A DNA stretch of 64,000 nucleotides from Pseudomonas sp. HOU2 (lineage in GTDB: Bacteria; Pseudomonadota; Gammaproteobacteria; Pseudomonadales; Pseudomonadaceae). The stretch is from assembly GCF_040729435.1 (NCBI RefSeq), contig NZ_CP160398.1:4941001-5005000 (forward strand), in the 5' to 3' direction. The notes under the pieces were generated by a model. It was not told the origin of the DNA. It ran no database searches and saw nothing but the letters and a program-made list of their open reading frames with translations. Below are positions 1 through 8,137 of this stretch, piece after piece (position 1 is the first letter of the stretch; each line of letters starts with the position of its first letter). The position numbers and the translations under genes were made by a program.

Positions 1-117
1 TCGGTGGTTAACGGTTTTCATCTGCGATGAACGGTGCCGATCTCCTTGCTCGAGGTAACCTTAGTCTGCATATGCGTTTATGCAAGAAAATAAATGCATA
101 AATGCATTTTTGGCAGC

Positions 118-191
118 AAAAGATCGCAGCCTTCGGCAGCTCCTACAGAGTTCGGTGTAGGAGCTGCCGAAGGCTGCGATCTTTTGATCTT
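118..191. repeat. REP inverted pair, GATC-type
   Basis: Two arms of a GATC-type Pseudomonas REP (core GGAGCTGCCGAAGGCTGCGA) face each other across a short spacer and end in GATCTTTTGATCTT. It lies just past the stop of the minus-strand gene at 196-471, where it can act as an mRNA 3' end. Positions 1-117 hold no gene I can support, only AT-rich sequence with a small ATGCATAAATGCAT palindrome near 92-105. Confidence 0.9.
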
Positions 192-195
192 GCTT

Positions 196-471
196 TTAGC
201 CCTCGGCTTTTTTCTCAGCCGTCCCCAATTCCTTCAAGCGCTGATCAATCAACTGGCACTTGTCCGGCAGATCCGCACTGGCCGTCCCCAGGTCCATTTT
301 CTGCAACTCGGCGTTGATCTCCTTGGCCTTGGCCGGATTCTGTTCGGTGAGCTTGGCCACTTCCTTGGCCAGTTGTTCACGTTTGGCGGTGGCCTCTTCC
401 GGCGTGCAGGCCCAGACGGGCAGGGCGCAGGCGAGGGTGGCGGCGAGGGTGAGCTTGAGCAGGGTTTTCAT
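196..471 (-). CDS. Small secreted hypothetical protein
   Basis: This 91-residue protein starts with a clear Sec signal peptide: lysine at 2, a hydrophobic run, and probable cleavage after Ala21 in PVWA-C. The mature part is short, charged and helical, with repeated Glu/Lys and two cysteines (Cys22 and one in LPDKCQ) that could form a periplasmic disulfide. The residue before Cys22 does not fit a good lipobox, so a lipoprotein is less likely. A GGAGG precedes the ATG. I recognise it only as a conserved small Pseudomonas protein without known function. Confidence 0.75.
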   Translation of the reverse strand: MKTLLKLTLAATLACALPVWACTPEEATAKREQLAKEVAKLTEQNPAKAKEINAELQKMDLGTASADLPDKCQLIDQRLKELGTAEKKAEG

Positions 472-577
472 GGGGGCGGGCCTCCGTTCCGGTTAAGGCG
501 GGTTAACCGGTGGAGGGCCGGATGACGTAAAAAGTTCAGAGTTGTGGCAGCCAGCAAGGTTTGCTGCCACAGGTTTA

Positions 578-1312
578 TCAACTGCCATGACAGCAACTGG
601 ATTTTGTTTCTCTCTCATATCGGTCGTGGTGCCGCACCCATTCCATGATCTCGTCCTCATTGCGGCCCTTGGGCGTGAGGTCGAGATAGTTGTAGGCCCC
701 AACCAACATATCCAGCCCACGGGCATAAGTTGAGTAGGTATGAAAAATCTCCCCGGATGCATTGCGATAAAACACACTCAGCCCCGGCATTTCTTCCTCG
801 GCGCCGTCAGTCTTTTCGTAGTTGTAGGTAGCCTTTCCGGCTTCGGCGTCCTCGGCTCTGGCGCAAACACCAAAGTCGTAGTTGAAATCGGAACCGTCTG
901 ACGACACCCAGTCGAATTTCCAGCCCATGCGCTGCCTGAAGGCCTGAAACTGTTCGAACGGTGCGTGGGAGACCGCCACCACCGCGATATCGTGATGAGC
1001 CAGATGCTGGTTCGCGCCGTCGATGTGGTCGGACAGGAACGAGCAGCCCTGGCAGCCTTCCTCCCAGTCCTTGGCGAACATGAAGTGGTAAACAATCAGT
1101 TGACTGTGTTGGCCGAACAAGTCGGCCAGTTTCAGTTCGCCGTTCGGGCCGTGGAAGCGGTAGTCCTTGTCGACTCTGACCCAGGGCAACGCCCGGCGTT
1201 TGGCGCTGAGGCGATCGCGCTCGCGGGTGAAGGCCTTTTCGTCGGCCAGATGTTGTTTGCGCGCGGCGAGCCATTCTTCGCGCGATACCACCGGATGATT
1301 CTCGACGTTCAT
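578..1312 (-). CDS. DUF899 family thioredoxin-like protein
   Basis: This 244-residue protein matches the DUF899 family, which has a thioredoxin fold and is widespread in soil bacteria. Visible hallmarks are the early REEWLAARK segment, the VDKDYRFHGPNG and LADLFGQHSQL strands, a CQGC motif at the usual redox position, and a C-terminal LDLTPKGRNE segment. The CxxC suggests disulfide or peroxide chemistry, but no substrate is established. It ends in SSCCHGS, an unusual cysteine pair. It has no signal peptide and is likely cytoplasmic. It is transcribed alone. Confidence 0.85.
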   Translation of the reverse strand: MNVENHPVVSREEWLAARKQHLADEKAFTRERDRLSAKRRALPWVRVDKDYRFHGPNGELKLADLFGQHSQLIVYHFMFAKDWEEGCQGCSFLSDHIDGANQHLAHHDIAVVAVSHAPFEQFQAFRQRMGWKFDWVSSDGSDFNYDFGVCARAEDAEAGKATYNYEKTDGAEEEMPGLSVFYRNASGEIFHTYSTYARGLDMLVGAYNYLDLTPKGRNEDEIMEWVRHHDRYERETKSSCCHGS

Positions 1313-1488
1313 GATGATTTCTCCTGCGGGGGTTGAAACCGTCTCTGTCAGACTAGTCGTTTAACCCTCGATCAATTCGACAGACCGCCGGTCGGTCGCC
1401 GCGGAAAATGCCGCTGAACGGCTGCGGTGCGTCCGGGTCACAACCTATGACAGCGCCCCAAATCACGCGCACCGGAGGTTGAATCAGG

Positions 1489-1881
1489 ATGACGACTTAT
1501 AACTGGGATTTGATTGAACGTTTGCTGCATGAAGTGCAGAACAGTGCAGGCGAAAGTTTCGCGCCGCGAAAATATGCCGAGGATTATGCTGCGGCGAAAG
1601 CCAGCGCCGGTGAGCCGATCGAGAATCTGGATCACCTGAAAACGGTGGCTTGCGAATACGAAGGCTTGTTGCTTGATCGTGGATTTATCGAACCGCGTCC
1701 GGATCATATGGGCAGCACCGGCAACAATTTCATTCTGACCCCGCGTGGGTCGAGCCTGTTGAGCCTTATCGACAGCAGCATTCCCGGCAATGATCATCCA
1801 CGGCAGGTGCTGGATGAGCAGGACGATGCGCTGGATGAAGCGACATTCGATGAAGTGGCTTCAAAGGCGCAGATTGCCTGA
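1489..1881 (+). CDS. Hypothetical protein, DUF2513-like
   Basis: This 130-residue soluble protein begins MTTYNWDLIERLLHEVQN. That start and the later LLLDRGFIEPRP and FILTPRGSSLL segments resemble DUF2513 or small winged-helix proteins, in which the C-terminal 'LTxxG' is the wing after a recognition helix. The last 30 residues are very acidic. The likely start has GGAGG about 15 nt upstream and a weaker AGG next to it. It stands alone and ends just before a REP pair. The assignment is by resemblance only. Confidence 0.65.
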   Translation: MTTYNWDLIERLLHEVQNSAGESFAPRKYAEDYAAAKASAGEPIENLDHLKTVACEYEGLLLDRGFIEPRPDHMGSTGNNFILTPRGSSLLSLIDSSIPGNDHPRQVLDEQDDALDEATFDEVASKAQIA

Positions 1882-1886
1882 AAGTA

Positions 1887-1959
1887 AAAGATCGCAGCCT
1901 CCGGCAGCGCCTGCACATAACCCTGTAGGCGCTGCCGAAGGCTGCGATCTTTTGATCTT
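1887..1959. repeat. REP inverted pair, GATC-type
   Basis: GATC-type REP pair between convergent genes. The arms read CTCCGGCAGCGCCTGC and GTAGGCGCTGCCGAAGG. Both arms carry the GCGCC/GGCGC variant of the usual GCTCC/GGAGC, so they changed together. The element abuts the stop of the gene at 1960. Confidence 0.9.
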
Positions 1960-2829
1960 CTATTCCTGCTTTGCTGCCTTCAGACACTTCAAATCATTGA
2001 AGTCCTTACGCACACCCTCGATCTTCTTCAACAACCGCTGACGCTGCTGCGGCGTACTCTCCGCCATCAGATCCACCGCCAGCGAACGCGCCTGCGCTTC
2101 GGTGTTGGCGTAGGCCTTCTGGTAATCCGCTGTCCATAATCGCTCGCGGTTGACCAGAAGTGTCTCGATTCGCTGTGGGAATTCCGGACTTTTACGCTGG
2201 GCAACGGCGTTACTGAACTGCTGCTGCCAATGCGCGCGGTTGGCGATCCATTGAGTGTTCTGATCGCCCAGTGCGGTTGACCAGGCCATCACTCGTTGTT
2301 CCTGAGTAACGCTCAACGGGCCGAGCCAGTCGGTCAGGCGCTTGTCCATGCGTGCAGCGCGTTCAGCAATCTGCTGCGCCAGCGGCGGTTTGACGAATTC
2401 CTTTTCCCGTTTGCGCAGGTCCTTGGCGAACGCGTCGTTCATCTCGGCAACTTGTTTGTCGTCCAATCCTTGCAGCAATTCGACGGCCGACGGGGTGATC
2501 TGGTGCGCAGTTTCAGCGATGGCCTGTTTGGCCTCTGCGGTTCGCGCTTGCAACGCCGCGTCCGTCACCTGATTGGTTTCGACCATCGCCTGCAAGCGAT
2601 CCAGCCAGTCGAGATAGCCCGGCAACTGCGTGGTGCAGTGCCAGTTCAGGTGTTCCTTGAGCCGTTCGTTGAACCAGTCCTTCTGCTCGCCGTTCATGTC
2701 CAGGTAGTCGCCAAGCGTCCACGGAATGATCACGTCGAGATTGCGGTAGGCCAGGCCGACACGGCTGCAGGCGCCGAGGGCGAGGGTGAAGATCAGCAGG
2801 GTGGCGATGTACTTGAACCAGCGAGACAT
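1960..2829 (-). CDS. DUF6279 family lipoprotein
   Basis: This 289-residue protein has a lipoprotein signal peptide with the lipobox LGAC (Cys21), followed by SRVGLAYRNLDVIIPW, typical of DUF6279 lipoproteins of gamma-proteobacteria. The rest is almost all amphipathic helix rich in Gln, Glu, Lys and Arg, with no catalytic motif visible. The residue after the cysteine is Ser rather than Asp, which would favour outer-membrane sorting by the Lol rule. Function is unknown. The downstream REP pair probably forms the transcript end. Confidence 0.85.
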   Translation of the reverse strand: MSRWFKYIATLLIFTLALGACSRVGLAYRNLDVIIPWTLGDYLDMNGEQKDWFNERLKEHLNWHCTTQLPGYLDWLDRLQAMVETNQVTDAALQARTAEAKQAIAETAHQITPSAVELLQGLDDKQVAEMNDAFAKDLRKREKEFVKPPLAQQIAERAARMDKRLTDWLGPLSVTQEQRVMAWSTALGDQNTQWIANRAHWQQQFSNAVAQRKSPEFPQRIETLLVNRERLWTADYQKAYANTEAQARSLAVDLMAESTPQQRQRLLKKIEGVRKDFNDLKCLKAAKQE

Positions 2830-2900
2830 GAGCGAGTCCTTGCGAGAGCCTGACGTCTGATTCCTATGTGAACGCAGGAGGCTCCCGGCAGTTCAGCCGA

Positions 2901-3617
2901 TCAATAGAAAGCGCGTTCGGCCTTGAGCGTGACCAGGCCGTCGCACTCGCTGTTTTGCCCGGAGTAAGCCGAGCAATCGCTGCCACTGAGGTTGGAATTG
3001 CTATAGATCAGGTCGAGGTCGACGCCCATGAATGGCCGGGAAAATTTCACCGACCAATCGGTAAAACTGCTGACGTAACCACCGTCCACCGACACCGGCG
3101 TGTTCAGTTGATGGGTGGTGTATTTCATGCTGATCCCGATGCCGAACGGCTGATTGCCGCCAAGGTCGGCGAACAGCGTGTTGTTCTGTTTGTCCGGGTC
3201 GTTGCTGAAGGCCACGCCGAAACGACTGCCGAGCAGGGTCAGGCCGCCGAACAGTTCCTGGCTGTCGAGGGTGTCCACTTTGGGGTAGCTGTAGTGGATC
3301 ATCCCGACTTCATAGCCGAGCGACTGATCGAAAGGTTGTTTGAAGCCGACGTAGGAGTCGATTTCGAGGTTCTTGCCCGGGGTAAGGCCCATGCTCGGTG
3401 CGTACTGGCCGACATACAGGCCGCTGTCGTGACTCAGATCGAGGCCACCGTGGAAAGAACCGACTGCGGCAGGTTTGACCAGCCCCTGAGCCATGCTGCG
3501 GCTGGGCGTGGTGCCGAGTTTGAGGTCGAAGTCGCCGAGTTCGCGCTGGAAAATCTGCGCGTGCGCGGACGAGCAGACCAGCAGGCCGACAAGCACTAAA
3601 CGGAAAGATTTGAGCAT
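2901..3617 (-). CDS. TorF family putative porin
   Basis: This 238-residue protein starts with a signal peptide (cleavage after SSAHA) and continues as alternating beta strands rich in Gly, Tyr and Ser, ending in ERAFY with a terminal aromatic residue as in outer-membrane barrels. LGTTPSRSMAQGLVKPAAVGSF and the GLYVGQY strand are typical of the TorF/Gcw_chp putative porin family. Two cysteines in SDCSAYSGQNSEC probably form a loop disulfide. It is transcribed separately from the lipoprotein gene downstream. Substrate specificity cannot be read from the sequence. Confidence 0.8.
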   Translation of the reverse strand: MLKSFRLVLVGLLVCSSAHAQIFQRELGDFDLKLGTTPSRSMAQGLVKPAAVGSFHGGLDLSHDSGLYVGQYAPSMGLTPGKNLEIDSYVGFKQPFDQSLGYEVGMIHYSYPKVDTLDSQELFGGLTLLGSRFGVAFSNDPDKQNNTLFADLGGNQPFGIGISMKYTTHQLNTPVSVDGGYVSSFTDWSVKFSRPFMGVDLDLIYSNSNLSGSDCSAYSGQNSECDGLVTLKAERAFY

Positions 3618-3823
3618 GCGTCACTCCATGAACAGCGAGGGCAGGGCTTGAACCTGCTGAAACGCTTAATCCAGACGCGTGCAAGGATACCGGCGAATGC
3701 TCGGCAATGATGGCCGTTCGTCGATTTTCAAAGATTGATTAAACAGAATGGAGGCTGTTGCGCGGGTGCCAGTCCAGACGCTTCGAAGCTCAAAGCGTCT
3801 CAGGACGGGTGTATTACCGGGTA

Positions 3824-4012
3824 TTACTTCTTGCCCAGGCTGATCTGCTTGGACGGGCCGAACGTCTGGCCGCTGACGCCTTTGGCAATTTGCTGGATTT
3901 CACCGCCGGACTTGAGGAACGCTGCGATCTGATCGTTAATCGATTCGCTGGTTTCAACGGCTGGAGCTGGCTTTGCTTTGCTGGTGGATGCTTTTACACG
4001 CATGGCGGCCAT
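3824..4012 (-). CDS. Small conserved basic protein of unknown function
   Basis: This 62-residue protein begins MAAMRVKASTSKAK, with a basic disordered N-terminus, followed by a helix-like SINDQIAAFLKSGGEIQQI and a polar tail ending QISLGKK. The frame stays open far upstream, but the extra part is low-quality and AT-rich, so I start at 4012, where AGG lies 4 nt upstream; a second ATG is at 4003. The size and the AFLKSGGEIQ motif recall a small Pseudomonas protein sometimes labelled a transcriptional regulator. I cannot assign a function. Confidence 0.6.
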   Translation of the reverse strand: MAAMRVKASTSKAKPAPAVETSESINDQIAAFLKSGGEIQQIAKGVSGQTFGPSKQISLGKK

Positions 4013-4363
4013 TAACCTGTAGAAAAGTAACTCGGCCAGGCATCGTACAGGAATAACTTGACAATTGCTTGATAAATATCCCCCGGAATAACTGAGCGCC
4101 TGGGTGGAGTATTCTCGATCAATTATTCGAAATATCATCCTAAGCTGCTGTTTTAAATACGAACATTTATTCGCCACGAGTGAGATTGTCTGCGGTGAAA
4201 AGGCGTGGCAATGCCTGCGATGGTCTGACGAATGGCGCTCCAGTCGCGTCAGATACAGGAAAATCAAGGCGTTCCGCCGATTTTTCCGAGACGGCCGTTC
4301 AGCCAGCGAACGAGACGGGCAAAACCGGGTAGAATGCCGCCCACGCAATGAGGGTTCTGGAAA
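4013..4363. other. 351-bp AT-rich divergent intergenic region
   Basis: This gap separates the small basic protein (minus) from the S1-domain gene (plus), so it must hold both promoters. It is visibly richer in A and T than its flanks, especially 4056-4170. A TTGACA lies near 4058, but I see no -10 element at the right distance. Open frames across it have poor codon use and I do not call them genes. Confidence 0.6.
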
Positions 4364-5200
4364 ATGGCTTTAGTCGGGCGTTACAACAGTTTGCAAGTGG
4401 TTAAACACACTAACTTCGGTTTATATCTGGACGGCGGTGCCGACGGCGAAATTCTTTTGCCCAACCGTTATATCCCTAAAGATATTCCCAGCGAAGATGA
4501 AGACTGGCTCAACGTATTTATTTATCTGGACAGCGAAGACAAACTTCTCGCTACCACTGAAAAACCAAAAGTTCAGGTCGGTGAATTTGCCAGTCTGAAA
4601 GTTGTTGAAGTCAACAGTATCGGTGTGTTCCTCGATTGGGGCCTGCCGAAGGATCTGTTGCTGCCGTATTCCGAAGAAAAGCGCCAGATGACCGCTGGCG
4701 AGTACTGCGTGGTGCACGTCTATCTCGATAAACATACGCGTCGCATCACCGCGACTGCGCGCCTGGATCGCTACCTCGACAAGACCCCGGCCAACTACAG
4801 CGCCGGTCAGGAAGTCGATTTGCTGGTTGCCGAAGCCACCGACATGGGCTTCAAGGCGATCATCAACAACAAGCACTGGGGCTTGATCCACAAGAATGAG
4901 ATCTTCAAGTTCATGCGTTCCGGCATGCGCGAGAAGGGTTTCATCAAGGAAGTGCGTGCCGACGGCAAGATCAGCCTCAGCCTGCAACCGGTTGGCCAGG
5001 AAGCGGCAAGCAGCCTGAGTTCGAAGATTCTTGCCAAATTGCGTGAAAGCAACGGCACGCTGGCCATCAGTGACAAGAGCGATCCGGCGCTGATCAGCAG
5101 CATGTTCGGTGTCAGCAAGGGCAACTTCAAGAAGGCCATCGGTTCGCTGTACAAGGAAGGCAAGATCGTCATTCACGCCGATCGCATTGAACTAACCTGA
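4364..5200 (+). CDS. CvfB-like S1 RNA-binding protein
   Basis: This 278-residue protein starts MALVGRYNSLQVVKHTNFGLYLDGG and has a run of S1-like OB-fold units: about residues 1-65, 70-130 (VGEFASLKVVEVNSIGVFLDWG) and 145-210 (GQEVDLLVAEATDMGFKAIINN). A winged helix closes it (ISSMFGVSKGNFKKAIGSLYKEGKI). This is the architecture of the CvfB/YitL family; Staphylococcus CvfB binds RNA and affects virulence gene expression. In Pseudomonas the role is not defined. Codon use in the first third is less GC-rich than in the rest. It is likely monocistronic. Confidence 0.85.
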   Translation: MALVGRYNSLQVVKHTNFGLYLDGGADGEILLPNRYIPKDIPSEDEDWLNVFIYLDSEDKLLATTEKPKVQVGEFASLKVVEVNSIGVFLDWGLPKDLLLPYSEEKRQMTAGEYCVVHVYLDKHTRRITATARLDRYLDKTPANYSAGQEVDLLVAEATDMGFKAIINNKHWGLIHKNEIFKFMRSGMREKGFIKEVRADGKISLSLQPVGQEAASSLSSKILAKLRESNGTLAISDKSDPALISSMFGVSKGNFKKAIGSLYKEGKIVIHADRIELT

Positions 5201-5214
5201 GCCACCGCCGGCCC

Positions 5215-5291
5215 CATGTAGGAGCTGCCGCAGGCTGCGATCTTTTGATTTTCAAAGGCAAAAGATCGCAGCCTGCGGCAGCTCCTACATG
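5215..5291. repeat. REP inverted pair, GATC-type
   Basis: Near-perfect palindrome between the S1-domain gene and the DUF2177 gene. Both arms carry the CCGCAGG/CCTGCGG variant, a paired change relative to the CCGAAGG form. Its end is only 11 nt from the start codon at 5303, so any RNA stem here would sit beside the ribosome binding site. Confidence 0.9.
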
Positions 5292-5302
5292 AGGGTTCGC
5301 AG

Positions 5303-5707
5303 ATGAAGAAAGTGTTGATTGCCTATGGCGCCACACTGCTGGCGTTTCTGTTGCTCGACGGTATCTGGCTCGGCGTATTGATGGCGCCGACCTACCGCGA
5401 GCTGCTCGGTTCGCTGATGCTCGAAAAACCGCTGCTGGTTCCGGCAGCGGTTTTTTATTGCCTGTACGTTTTTGGTTGCGTGCAGTTTGTGGTGTTGCCG
5501 GCGCTGAGCTGGCAACGGGCGGCAACGATGGGCGCATTGTTGGGGCTGGTGGCGTACGGCACGTATGACCTGACCAATTGGGCGACGTTGCGCGGGTGGT
5601 CGGTGCAGGTGAGTTTGATGGATTGGGCGTGGGGGGGCTTTGCGACGGCTGTTGCCTGCTCGGTCGGATTTTTGGTGACGAAACGACTACTGAGTTCACC
5701 ACCCTGA
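5303..5707 (+). CDS. DUF2177 family membrane protein
   Basis: This 134-residue inner-membrane protein has four predicted transmembrane helices, at about residues 5-25, 45-65, 72-95 and 108-128. Motifs typical of DUF2177 are DGIWLGVLMAPTYRELLG near the N-terminus and YGTYDLTNWATLRGW in the third helix/loop. No function is established for the family. Its start lies right behind a REP hairpin, and the only Shine-Dalgarno-like sequence is a GAGGG at about 5290-5294. Confidence 0.85.
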   Translation: MKKVLIAYGATLLAFLLLDGIWLGVLMAPTYRELLGSLMLEKPLLVPAAVFYCLYVFGCVQFVVLPALSWQRAATMGALLGLVAYGTYDLTNWATLRGWSVQVSLMDWAWGGFATAVACSVGFLVTKRLLSSPP

Positions 5708-5731
5708 TCTGCGTTGTTCAAACTGACGCCA

Positions 5732-5820
5732 TCGCTGGCAAGCCAGACTCCCACAGAGTTTTGTGTCGAACAAAGAGTCAATGAGCAAACCGGTCATTGT
5801 GGGAGCTGGCTTGCCAGCGA
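5732..5820. repeat. REP inverted pair, GCTGGCTTGCCAGC-type
   Basis: Second REP class. The left arm TCGCTGGCAAGCCAGACTCCCAC and the right arm GTGGGAGCTGGCTTGCCAGCGA are inverted; a single mismatch (GACTCC versus GAGCTCC-type) marks slight decay of the left arm. It lies between tandem genes. Confidence 0.85.
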
Positions 5821-5974
5821 ATGGCGGCGCAGCCGACGGCCATTCACCGCTGACGTTCCTGACGCAGACAAAGTCTTTTTCAGACGGCTTTTTTTGCCCG
5901 AGTGATTGATAATCCCCGACACAGATTTTCGACCAGTGGATGGCTGCCATGTTGTGTGTGTTCGAGGTGTTGCG

Positions 5975-6907
5975 GTGAGTGTCGAGCGGCGCAATGCCGA
6001 TGGGTTTGCCTTGCAGGTGATGATCGGCCTGTGCCTGATCTGGGGCGTGCAGCAAGTGATGATCAAGTGGGCCGCGCCGGACATCGCGCCGGTGATGCAG
6101 GCCGCTGGACGCTCGGGGATATCCGCGTTGCTGGTGGGCCTGCTGCTGTGCTGGAAGGGTGGCTGGGATCAGGTCGGCAACACCTGGCGCGGCGGCCTGC
6201 TGGCCGGTGCGCTGTTTGGCCTGGAGTTCTTCTTCATCGCCGAAGGCCTGCAACTGACCACCGCCGCGCACATGTCGGTGTTCCTTTACACCGCGCCGAT
6301 TTTCACCGCGCTCGGCGTACATTTTCTGTTGGCCAGTGAACGCTTGCGCCCGCTGCAGTGGCTGGGGATTCTGCTCGCGTTCGTCGGTATCGCCATCGCC
6401 TTCGCCGGCGGCGTGTCGTGGGACAACCTCGACCGGCGCATGCTGCTGGGTGATGCATTTGGTGTCATCGCCGGCGCTTGCTGGGGCGCGACCACCGTGG
6501 TGGTGCGCGCCTCGCGTCTGTCAGAGGCACCAGTGACGTTGACTCTGTTCTATCAGTTGATCGTCGGCTTCGTCGGTCTGCTGTTGATCGCACTGTTCAG
6601 CGGCCAGATCACTCACGTCAGCCTGACCACCGTGGCGGTCGCCAGCGTGTTGTTTCAGGGCCTGGTGGTGTCGTTCTTCAGTTACCTGACGTGGTTCTGG
6701 CTGCTGCGCCGCTATCTGGCGGCCAATCTGGCGGTGTTTTCGTTCATGACCCCGTTGTTCGGCGTCACGTTCGGCGTGGTCCTGCTCGGTGAAGAATTGA
6801 GCGTGAACTTCGTCATCGGCGCGGTGCTGGTGTTGCTCGGCATCACCTTTGTCAGCGCTGAGCAGTGGGTGCGTCGGCGTTTGCGCAAAGCCCTCGGCCA
6901 GCGCTGA
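5975..6907 (+). CDS. EamA/DMT family transporter
   Basis: This protein of about 310 residues has ten hydrophobic segments in two EamA repeats. The first holds LCLIWGVQQVMIKWAAPD and the second GDAFGVIAGACWGATTVVVRAS. Such permeases export or import small metabolites; the substrate is unknown. The frame is open from 5906, but the upstream residues are not EamA-like, so I start at GTG 5975 (VSVERRNADGF). That GTG overlaps the stop of a possible 12-codon leader at 5940-5978 by four bases. The 3' end overlaps the convergent MFS gene by 56 bp. Confidence 0.85.
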   Translation: MSVERRNADGFALQVMIGLCLIWGVQQVMIKWAAPDIAPVMQAAGRSGISALLVGLLLCWKGGWDQVGNTWRGGLLAGALFGLEFFFIAEGLQLTTAAHMSVFLYTAPIFTALGVHFLLASERLRPLQWLGILLAFVGIAIAFAGGVSWDNLDRRMLLGDAFGVIAGACWGATTVVVRASRLSEAPVTLTLFYQLIVGFVGLLLIALFSGQITHVSLTTVAVASVLFQGLVVSFFSYLTWFWLLRRYLAANLAVFSFMTPLFGVTFGVVLLGEELSVNFVIGAVLVLLGITFVSAEQWVRRRLRKALGQR

Positions 6908-8033
6908 CCGATTGCAGCGCCAGCCCGCCGGCAATCAGCAGACCGCTGCCGGCAATGATCAGCGCCGGTTGCAGACCACCGCTGAAATGGCTGCTGAGCG
7001 CCGCCAGCAACGGCCCGCTGAGCTGGCCGACGGCGAAGCATGCGGTCAGCAGTCCGGCGTTGCGCTGAGTTGTATGCGGCGCCAGTTCTCGCGAGCGTTG
7101 CATCACCAGTTGCATGCAAGCGAGGAACGGCATGCCGCATAACACCACCCCCAGCGCCAGGCCATAACCGCTGCCCAACAAGCACGCAAAGACTCCCAGC
7201 GCCTGCAGCCACAGCGTGGCCGTCAGCCAGTGACGCGTGGTGTTCGGATCGTGGCGACGCAGACTCACCAGCAGCACGCCAATCGCCGCGCCGAGGCCGA
7301 AGCACGGCCAGAACAGATCAGCCTGCCATTGCCCGTGAAACTGCGCGTTGGCCATTTGCGAAAGAAACGTGGCGGGGATGATGTAACCCACGCCATACAG
7401 CGCATACACCACTGCCAGTCGCGGGATGCCGCGATTCGAATGGCTGACATTGAGCGTGGCGACCGGCGTGTGCACACCCGGTTGCGGCAGGATTCGTACG
7501 ATTGCGAGCAACATCACCAGCGCCACGGCGGCATAGATCAGCCACAGCGTGGCGGAAGTCTGGTTCAGCAGATGTGAGAACAGCGCCAGCAGCCCGGTCA
7601 AAAAAATCCCCAGCCCCGGACCGGCAAATACCAGCGCCCCCAGCCGTGGCCGACCTGCAGCCGCTGCCAGTGGCTGACTCAGTGCGGTAATCATCACCAG
7701 CACCCAGGCACTCGCCACCCCGGTGCCGAAGCGCAACAGCAAATGCGCCCAGAAGCCGTTGGCCCAGAACGACGCCAGGGTCAGCAGCACGCACAGCCAC
7801 AAGCCGCCATGCAACCGGCGCTGCACTTGCGGCGGACGATGGGCGAACATTGCGTCCACTGCGCCCAGCAGGTAGCCGAGGTAGTTGGCCGCGGCAATCA
7901 GACCGGTGGCGGTCAGGTCAACCTGGCCCTCGCTGAGCAGGTGCGGCAGTTGTGGCGTGAGGGCGAAACGCCCGATGCCCATGGCCATCATCAGGGCGAC
8001 GAAGCAGGCGGATAAGCGAATCAGTGGCGACAT
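6852..8033 (-). CDS. MFS transporter, YbfB/YjiJ family
   Basis: This 393-residue protein has about twelve transmembrane segments. The N-terminal MGIGRFALTPQLPHL, where an Arg follows GIG in helix 1, and AANYLGYLLGA in helix 2 are diagnostic of the YbfB/YjiJ branch of the major facilitator superfamily. The substrate is unknown. It is divergent from the LysR-type regulator gene at 8138, with a 104-bp shared promoter region, the usual arrangement when a LysR protein controls its neighbour. The C-terminal coding end overlaps the convergent EamA gene. Confidence 0.85.
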   Translation of the reverse strand: MSPLIRLSACFVALMMAMGIGRFALTPQLPHLLSEGQVDLTATGLIAAANYLGYLLGAVDAMFAHRPPQVQRRLHGGLWLCVLLTLASFWANGFWAHLLLRFGTGVASAWVLVMITALSQPLAAAAGRPRLGALVFAGPGLGIFLTGLLALFSHLLNQTSATLWLIYAAVALVMLLAIVRILPQPGVHTPVATLNVSHSNRGIPRLAVVYALYGVGYIIPATFLSQMANAQFHGQWQADLFWPCFGLGAAIGVLLVSLRRHDPNTTRHWLTATLWLQALGVFACLLGSGYGLALGVVLCGMPFLACMQLVMQRSRELAPHTTQRNAGLLTACFAVGQLSGPLLAALSSHFSGGLQPALIIAGSGLLIAGGLALQSVSAGRGLCANADAPTAQR

Positions 8034-8137
8034 GGTCGGGATTCCTGTGAAGGAGCGATGACCGTCAGGCTAGAACCGTTTGACTTTCTTTAAAATTGAA
8101 TAATAGTGAGCAACTTGTTCTGTTATGGAGAAAACTC

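Noticed and set aside
3776..3800. Hairpin AGACGCTT / AAGCGTCT downstream of the small basic protein gene
   Set aside because: There is no T tract on the minus strand, so I do not call it a terminator.
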